Shown here piece after piece: positions 57,092 through 64,000 of a stretch of 64,000 nt of DNA. The DNA is from Takakia lepidozioides (Eukaryota > Streptophyta > Takakiopsida > Takakiales > Takakiaceae). The position numbers and the translations under genes were made by a program. Each line of letters opens with the position of its first letter. Positions within the stretch are counted from its first letter, which is position 1. Where the stretch lies: contig CM060731.1 in assembly GCA_030704615.1 (NCBI GenBank), positions 65,514,756-65,578,755 of the forward strand. Direction: 5' to 3'. The notes under the pieces are model-generated. The model did not search any database and was not told where the DNA came from. It saw only the letters and a list, made by a program, of their open reading frames with translations.

Positions 57092-57285
57092 CTTTTTTTT
57101 ATGGGCCTAAATTAAAAAGTTTGTAAAATGGAAAGGAAAAAAAAAAATTTAATTTTAAATTTAAAAAAAAAAAAAAAAGCCATTTTGGCAAAAAAAAAAA
57201 AAAAAAAGATGCCATTGTTCCAGACTGGTGCTAGGTTAGTCGGGGACTGGCCTAAAACTAACCCCCTAACTCTAACTAAAATGGC

Positions 57286-60140
57286 TTAACAAGTCAAGAT
57301 ATTGAATGGAAAACTAAAATGGCTTAACAAGTCAAGATATTGAATGGAAAACAATGGTCTGCTCAATGCTTTTTTTTTTTTCCGCTCATGCTCATGCCGC
57401 TCATGAATAGCAGCCCCCCCCCCGGGAGGACGCAGAAGAGTTAGCAGCACATGCATGGAGTTGGGGTTGTCTCGCAAGGGAAAAACCTGCTCCTCCAGCA
57501 TTTCAATCTCCTGAAAGCTCAGATGTGTTCCCACCTTCACGGGCCAAACGGTTGGAGGAGTTGGCTTCATTACTACGGAAGGACGCACAGTTCCATGCAC
57601 ACATCTGGCACAATCATCTGCGCAGAACCAGAACTTGTGGTTCTTGCTTCTGGTTGACCGTATGGACGCAGCAAGCCCGTGAAAGTCGAAGCAGGAGTTC
57701 GGCACCACCTCTTGATATAGATGAAGTGCACTTCTTGAAATTAGTTGCCCTGATCGTGTACATTTCACACGAGACCCTACACTTGTGCGTTCTATGTGCC
57801 AAACGTGGTCGGGGCATGCGGACTCAAGCACATCAAGGGGTTGTTTCTCTCCTGCACCATTTCAGTGGCACTGTTTGATGTTGGAGCTTGCCGTCGTGTT
57901 GGGAGGTTCCTCCACAATGGAGGTTCCGGATATGGAGCTGTCATGCAGGTGGAACAGAGGCTTCGAGAATTATCACGGTCTGCCCTGTGGGAATCTGAAT
58001 CCGAACCAGGTGAGTGTTCAATTTCCTCTTACAGGACCCGAATCTCTCCTCCCCTTCAAGATGTGGAACTCTAGAAACAAGTGGCGTTCCCTGGGCATAC
58101 ATGCTCACACCCCCGCCCATGCTATCTTGATTGGATCCCCAGATCTGTTTGTCAGCACGCAACATCAACTCCCATTTGTCCGGACCCTTGCCACAACCCC
58201 ACTCGTAAGAAATCACGTTATCGGGTTTGTTGTTGCAAGGCACGTATCAAATCATCTGTTGTTGCCACATATAAATCCCGACCCTCGTTTCCCAGACTGC
58301 TGCAACCATGCGTTGTGCACAGTTTCTTCTGCCAAATTGCAAGATGACATGTCCGCCATTTCCTCAATGGACATGTTCTTCAAAGAGGATAACCACACTT
58401 CAGAACAGTGCACAGGAAACAACATAAAGAAAGCAATGAGTCAAAATATGGAAAGCAAATGTATGAATAAAGCATGAAATAGAAGCCTCGTACCATTGTC
58501 ATGGCTGCTCCCCACTGTCTATACCGGAAGTGCCAAAACGCCAGCCAATCTCCAGTGCTCTCATACTCTCAAGTGATGCAGCTCCAGAAGAGAAACCACC
58601 ATGCACGAATTGTCTGGAACAAAGTGTCCGCCTCCTTCATTGTTCTAGCATCTTTGTACTCTTTGCACAATTTACGGTGCTGAGTCTGCATCTCTGGTTT
58701 GATGTCCGACTTTGTATGTTTTTCCTGAGATTGTGTCCAATGGAATAGACATGTACGCTCTCTTCCTGGCATAGGCACTTTTGGGTCGCCCGATCCGAAG
58801 ACAATACGAACAGCATTGAAATTTGCTTGAGCACTATCCGCCATGAAACCTGCAAAATTTGGAGATGGCAGCCCATGACACGTATCAGGGAATTCCACTG
58901 AGCTTCTGGGATTCCGTATCCTCGGATTGCATGTCACAAACTGCATTGTCATACTCTTTGATACACTGGATCGTAGACATGATTGACAGAGGCTGTACAG
59001 ACTTTAAACCACGGAGGCATTTCAGCAGATTCAGATACGTATATCTGAATCTTGCTTAAGTGCATCAGGATGGAAGGTATGGAAGTTGGCCTCACTAGAA
59101 GCATTCGTGTCTTTTCCGAATCGACTGCATGTCCAAAACCACTGAGGGAACAACTTTCCATTGTCGTCCAATCCTTCACTCGTTTCACATGATCAAACAT
59201 AAGAAAACAATTCTGCAAGTCCCCGTCTTCTGCATTCCGCTTCACGAGGCTAACCCCCCTGCCCTCCCCCACAGTCGACATTTTGAAAAGAAAACTTGAT
59301 GGCACCTTGACCTGGGAATACATTGTCATGGATGTAATCGTCTTGCTCACGTCGTTTCAATTCCAAAATGTTGTCTATGTAGCCTCTGATCCAGAGCCCA
59401 TTCTCAATGCATTGATCTGATGCCGAATTTTTAGGTGAACTTAAAGTGGAGAAATGATCCATGACCAGGTCAATGCTGCACCGTCAAGTTTAGTCCCCAC
59501 AGAATCCCCCCTTCACTCAAAATATGGCTTTCCAGAAGGACTTGCTTGCGCCAAAGCAATTGCAGATGTTTGTTGCGGATGGGTTTTCTCCGAACTCCTG
59601 TTTGATCAACCTCGATACTGTCTCAACACTCTCCCGTAATCCCCCTTCGAGACAGGATGTTATGGAATCCAAAATGCACACAAGCTCTCGTCATTGTATT
59701 CAAACGGTGGACAACATAGTACATTCTTGCTCCGCAGAGCGCCAAACAGGATGCACAAGTTTTGCAGAATTTGCAGACGAAAGTGTTTTGCCGTTGGAGG
59801 GCAGTCCCAAGTCTGAATGGATTTTCCTTCCGCCGACCCTCCGATAACCCTCCCTCGCTTTGATTATGAAACCCCAGACTAAGAAGTGTCTGCAATTCAA
59901 ATTATCACACCTAAGGTGTCCATTGCAAACTTTCCTCCCTGAAAACAAGCTTGTCATCATTCTGAATAATTGGATGTTTTTGTTCTGCAACCACGGTGCC
60001 CGTCGGGTTTCTTGTCCATTCCCATGCATGCATGATTGTTACACCTCCACTCGCGGGAGAGGGAGGTAGCTCGAATATATTCGCCATCGAAAAGTCTCCG
60101 GCAAGAACTTCACAGGCGCCTACTTCAAAGATTTCCAATC
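57286..60140 (-). mobile_element. Second, divergent MULE-like element
   Basis: The coding pieces read on the minus strand, in the same orientation and order as copy B. 59895-59623 has a Cys/His module (FVCKFCKTCASCLALCGARM, NTMTRACVHFGFHN), matching the module at 52712-52143. 59350-58949 has CFLMFDHVKRVKDWTTM. 58952-58569 has the transposase core (PSPNFAGFMADSAQANFNAV, ERTCLFHWTQSQEKHTK, FQTIRAWW). The downstream part (58243-57286) keeps some open frames but no clear SWIM finger. Protein similarity to copy B is moderate, so this is another subfamily, broken by several frame changes. Confidence 0.65.
57300..57360. repeat. Short direct duplication (about 38 bp)
   Basis: A segment beginning AAAATGGCTTAACAAGTC and ending TATTGAATGGAAAAC (about 57279-57316) is repeated immediately (about 57316-57353). 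It lies at the junction between the decayed array and the second MULE-like element. Confidence 0.75.
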
Positions 60141-61448
60141 AATTCCCCCGCACTCACTTTTGAATCCACCATTCCTCCCTTGCCCTCAATTTTGGAATGA
60201 CACTACAAATCTCTTCTTCGTCAAGCTTCTCCAACCACAGTAGGAAGACTGGATTTGGAATTTCACTTATGTCATCATCGGAAAGAATCCGAAAGCCTCA
60301 ACGATTGGAGTTGAGGACGTCTGTTCTTTTGTCCCCAGAGACACCCACCAGACCTGTCCAGCCCACCGGAACGGGGTAACCACCGGTGCAAGGACCACCG
60401 CACCCACGGGGAGACCCCCACCTTTCCCCACCACCCTCCCTCTTTTCTTACCCGCCTCCCCGAAGCATTGCAGTCCCCGGGCGTCAGTCACAGATGACCC
60501 AAGGTCTTTCACCGAGGCTCTCCAAGTACTGCTGTATCGCCCAGGACCAACTCCCAGAACTGGTCTGATATTAGCCGTCTGCAATCAACGGTTTTCGTAA
60601 AGAATATTTCTCCAACTTCTTCACACAACATTTCTTCACCAACTCCCCTTAAGAAAACTCCGCTTCAGAGGAAGCCATCTTCCTTCTCGCGTACGTTTGT
60701 ACCTTGCTATCGCAGATCTAGTGTAAATCGGTTTACTGATGTCTCCAGAACACAGTTGAAGAATGAGCAGAGAATATGGCGGAGGAAGCTCAGATAACGA
60801 CTGTGCATATTATGTTATTCTTTCCAGATATGCAGCCGTCCATTTAATTACTTTTCTTGTGGGCCCAGTGGTCAGAGTATCCCTAGGTGCAGTGTCGGCA
60901 GCTGTAAAACCGTTAACCAAACCTCATCAATAAACCCAAAAACAAAGCCGACTTCCTGGAAGCATGCCACAGGATCTGAGAATGGGATTGCAGATTAAAG
61001 AAATGTATCTATATACTACTACCAATGATCATGCGCACCTGGAAAGTTCCAAATGTGAAACGATGTGGGGTTTGGCTAACAAGGATGACCGTGTATGATA
61101 TTCCAATTTGTCATCAAACTCTCGTTCATTTACATTTATTTGTGTAAGACTGCGCCAAAATTTCTGGGATTCGCTGTTATTTTTAAATATTGAAACCGTT
61201 CTAATAAAGAACACGCCGTTTTTTTGGGCGACACACGTCAGACATCCATAACTGAATACGAACAGCTGTACACCAATTGCTGGCATGTGCACTAATAAGG
61301 GAACGACTATGTGTAACGGTCACGCGGGAGGGAATCCGATGCTTCTAGAGACACGCAAGAACGCAGGCAATCCCGCAAGAAATCGGGAGTCACTGCGTTT
61401 TCTACTTTTCGCGCTTAGAGGAGAGTGGTAGTCAAGCTGGAGAGGGTT
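60141..61448. other. Stretch without recognised gene
   Basis: A proline-rich open frame (60267-60584) and several short frames show no known domain. A possible short exon around 60620-60800 encodes basic residues but gives no family signal. The unknown-gene repeat begins at 61449. Confidence 0.35.
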
Positions 61449-63048
61449 CCTTCTAGAATACGAAAGAGAAGAAAGTCGCTTTATTTTACTTCCCTTAGAG
61501 AGAGACGCAGAGCAAGAGAGAAAATGACGAGGCGTCGTTTGTTGGAGAACACAGGGCCAAGGCAGCAGGTGAACGCGGAGACTGATTCACAAGAGCAGAC
61601 GGAGACTGAGGCAGCGGCTATGACACAGTCGGCGATAAGAGTGCGCCAGCCTGTGGGGCAGAGATGATTCGCATGGACACTGAAGGAGGTGGAAGCACGC
61701 GGAACGCCGAACCGGGAGAAGGTCAAGAAACCCTAGCGCAGACAGAAATTCCAGCAGATGTGAGAGGGAAGAGGAAAGCTGCAGAAGGGGATCAAATTTC
61801 AAAACCTAAGAAGGTGCCAGTAAGTTTTATCTAACTTACATTTCATTGCTGAAGATATGCGTAGAGATTGAGTGGAATGTCCCAGACAGGGATTGTCGCT
61901 ACCGACCATCACAAAGGTGATTTGCTTTCTACTCCTCTGCGAAGGGTTTACCAGCACAATGAGTTGGTGACTATCGGTACAGTCATTCACTGGTGTTCAG
62001 ATCATACAGTCTGTCTGATTGCCTTTCAAGGAGTCTTTCCTCTTCCCTTCTTTAGCATGAACTACTGAATTGCGAGCGTCGTTAACGCCATTTGATTCTC
62101 CTCATGAGATTTATGTACCTATGTGTTTGAAGAGAGAGTCTGCACTTACTATCCGCCCTAAACTACACTGAATGTCGTTGCCGCCAATCAGTTGCACATG
62201 TATGTCATTACACAACACCGATCCGGCAGGTCGTTATCTTTTGTGATTGTCGTTAACGCCGTTCGCTATCGCTCTCGCTTTTGTTTTGAATACGGCAGTA
62301 TCAGCTTTGCTTGTGAAGATTGTGCTGATTCTTTCACACCATTCATGGTGAGTTTCCTTGAGACAGAGTGATGGTCGTTACCGCCATTCACTGTTTGCAA
62401 ATCACTCAGTCAGAACTGAATGGCATCGTGCAGAAAACTGCGAGGTCGAAGCCTACAGGATCAGAGGGGAAAAGATCTGGAGATGGGGACGAGTCCGCAA
62501 AAAGCTCAGAGAATACAGATGAAGCAGATGAATCCGAAGTGCACTACCTTGACAAGGTGAAAGAACTCATGTCATTCCAGAAGGTAAACTCTCAGGAGGT
62601 TATAAGGGACATGCTCGTATCTGGAGGGCGTCTGGACATACCTCTGTGCCGGATGATATCAATGCCTGTTGTGCGTCCACCTCTTTCCCATGACATAACA
62701 AAATTGGAGAGTGATTTTGTGCATGGATATAGACTTGGTGCACAAGTTTTTTATGTGTCACTGACGGATATAAATGGAAAAGCACATTAGTGTTCCAGAG
62801 ATCAGTGATAACTGGGATGAGTGCTAGAAAGATGCCAATGAGGAGTTCGAGCTGGGCCTCATGATGGGAAAGAACACCCAGCAATTCTGCAACCACATAT
62901 TCTACGTCTAGGACGGCAACCACCGATTGCTGGCATGGATGGGATACATTCAGAAACACCATTCGAAAGACAAAGACAAGCATGTTGCTGTGGAGGCAAT
63001 GGTTTTGGATCCTGGAAACGACATCGCTAGGCTTCTTACAGCTATGCA
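61449..63048 (+). repeat. Second inverted repeat, arm 2 (about 1.6 kb)
   Basis: This is the reverse complement of 39122-40677. The left boundary (TAGAATACGAAAGAGAAG) matches the base next to the N gap in arm 1, so arm 1 may continue into the gap. The right boundary is TATGCACG, after which this arm continues with further exons that arm 1 lacks. Confidence 0.85.
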
Positions 63049-63990
63049 CGACGTGAACAAGTAAGTCATCCAGGAGATTTCATTCCCTCTGTAGTGTCTT
63101 ATTAATCCTCAAAAAACAGTGTTAAGGAATGCAATGTTTCCATGTTTTTGCAGATCGACAGAGAAATCGCATGTGACAACAAGCTTGGTTCACACACTAT
63201 TCCGAATTCAGAGGATTGGTCTGATGAAGCTGGATGATTTTCGGACAGTACTACCACCCAATATCATCAAGAAGTGCGAAACAGGAAGAGCTGCAGGCAC
63301 TTGGTATTCTTTGACACGAGAGGCGTTTCTGGAGTACATGTATGCAGTAAGCCCGAGTCTGTACTCTTTTTACTTTTCGAATACATGTTTATAGTCCCTT
63401 CGGAGCTAATCACTACTTGAATCAATGCAGCAAGAACTGGCAGAGGCAGCTGAGAAGGGAAAATCCGAATATTACCGCACTACACCAGAAGAACTAAGGA
63501 CATCAAAGGGTGTGGAAGCTGCAATAAAGAAGGAGTTTGAAATGTGAAGAACCAAATTGATGTCCGCCTTCGGAAAGCAGCTTAGAATAGTAGATCCTGG
63601 ACTTGGTCCTGAGTTCCTTCAGCAGATCAAAACACACTATAACAAGCATGTGCATCCGGAGATGCAGCAGGAGAAATTGCACCGGCTGGCCATATCGATG
63701 GTCGACCCACAACAAAAATAAGGTGGCTGGAGATATGGAACTCAGATCAAACAGTAAAGGACTTGAATCAGTTCCCAAAGAGCACTATACAGCCTGGCAC
63801 AAAGGTGGAAGGAATCAGTGATTTGGTGTTTGATAACTGGCTCCACAAGGCTACATTTTGGAGTCAGGTGTGTATTCGAACATGCTGTTTTCTTGTCTTC
63901 AAGTATGTGATGAGTATCTTATTTGCAATTCTGACAAATATACTATTTGCAGCTCGAAAAGCGCGCCGTCATTGTGCTGGATTAGACTTT
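61524..63990 (+). pseudogene. Unknown protein with DGNHR motif, copy 2 (longer, multiply broken)
   Basis: Exon 1 is 61524-61819, one base short of copy 1. The missing base near 61655 shifts the frame before the basic segment. The later exon (about 62400-63060) has single-base losses near 62780 and 62800, and two Trp codons of copy 1 are TAG here (62825-62827 and 62909-62911, the latter directly before DGNHRLLAW). Beyond copy 1's end further exons follow: 63154-63346 (TTSLVHTLFRIQRIGLMKLD, CETGRAAGTWYSLTREAFLE, ending at a GTAAGC donor) and 63431-63546 (QELAEAAEKGKSEYYRTTPE), then more frame-broken sequence to the window end. It shows what the intact family would look like beyond the shared block. 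It is a pseudogene of unknown function. Confidence 0.6.
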
Positions 63991-64000
63991 GAAGGACCTG

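Larger units (their letters stand above)
53760..57250. repeat. Nested palindromic repeat array built on GGCGCCGAATTTC
   Basis: About 3.5 kb in which nearly every unit contains GGCGCC with AAATTC/GAATTT arms. Core positions: 53778, 53873, 53966, 54062, 54158, 54248, 54343 (roughly 95-bp steps, about 283-bp three-part period); 54417, 54470, 54523, 54576, 54629 (exactly 53 bp apart); a dyad zone 54660-54840 made of GAATTACC..CCTGCAGG..GGTAATTC words; 54846, 54899, 54952, 55005, 55058, 55110, 55163, 55217 (53 bp, opposite orientation). Three larger hairpins follow with homopolymer loops centred at about 55452, 55824 and 56197. A non-array segment interrupts at 56400-56880, and a decayed array with long A tracts ends at about 57250. 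Open frames across it (repeated MEIRRRISI peptides) are a by-product of the repeat. Confidence 0.9.

Overview
This is nuclear DNA of a streptophyte (green plant lineage). The intron-bearing class-3 lipase, the plant-type tRNA-Phe(GAA), a fragment of a CELLULOSE SYNTHASE INTERACTIVE (CSI1-like) gene and the set of transposons (chromovirus and Tat/Ogre-like Ty3 elements, CACTA, MULE-like) all point that way. A charophyte alga or a bryophyte-grade plant fits best, but this sequence alone does not settle it. It is a draft assembly: a run of exactly 500 N (40678-41177) marks a gap of unknown size. Most of the window is broken transposons. The only near-intact host genes are the lipase and the tRNA, and both occur twice.

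Layout. 1-966: the 3' end of a MULE-like transposon. 1408-14576 and 20013-33661: the two arms of a 13-kb inverted duplication. Each arm carries, in mirror order, a non-LTR retrotransposon, several kb of unrecognised DNA, the lipase gene, a microsatellite, the tRNA-Phe gene, an LTR with a gag-like leader, and a piece of chromovirus LTR. 14577-20012 is the spacer, with the 3' half of a chromovirus, its LTR, low-complexity DNA and a possible methyltransferase remnant. 33662-37530 holds more chromovirus pieces (a deleted integrase, an LTR, and an antisense gag-protease-RT block). 37531-38115 is the CSI1-like pseudogene and 38364-38717 an LEA-like exon. 39122-40677 is the first copy of an unknown protein gene, whose inverted second copy is at 61449-63990.

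41178 to about 48200 is the 3' half of a Tat/Ogre-like Ty3 element: RNase H end, integrase, an extra downstream open region, a polypurine tract and an LTR start. 49178-50316 is a CACTA transposase cut off by a MULE-like element (50319-53640). 53760-57250 is a nested palindromic repeat array. 57286-60140 is a second, divergent MULE-like element.

The most unusual object is the array at 53.76-57.25 kb. Every unit is built on the self-complementary core GAAATTCGGCGCCGAATTTC or a close variant. The array has four organisations: a roughly 283-bp three-part repeat, two blocks of 53-bp units facing each other across a dyad near 54740, and three roughly 372-bp hairpins with poly(A) or poly(T) loops. 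In the last hairpin the loop is inverted relative to its neighbour. Related words occur inside the adjacent MULE-like element, a plausible source. The other main observations are the 13-kb palindrome with arm-specific lesions (broken tRNA, changed splice donor), and the duplicated unknown gene with a ParB/sulfiredoxin-like DGNHR motif, whose two copies are broken at different places.
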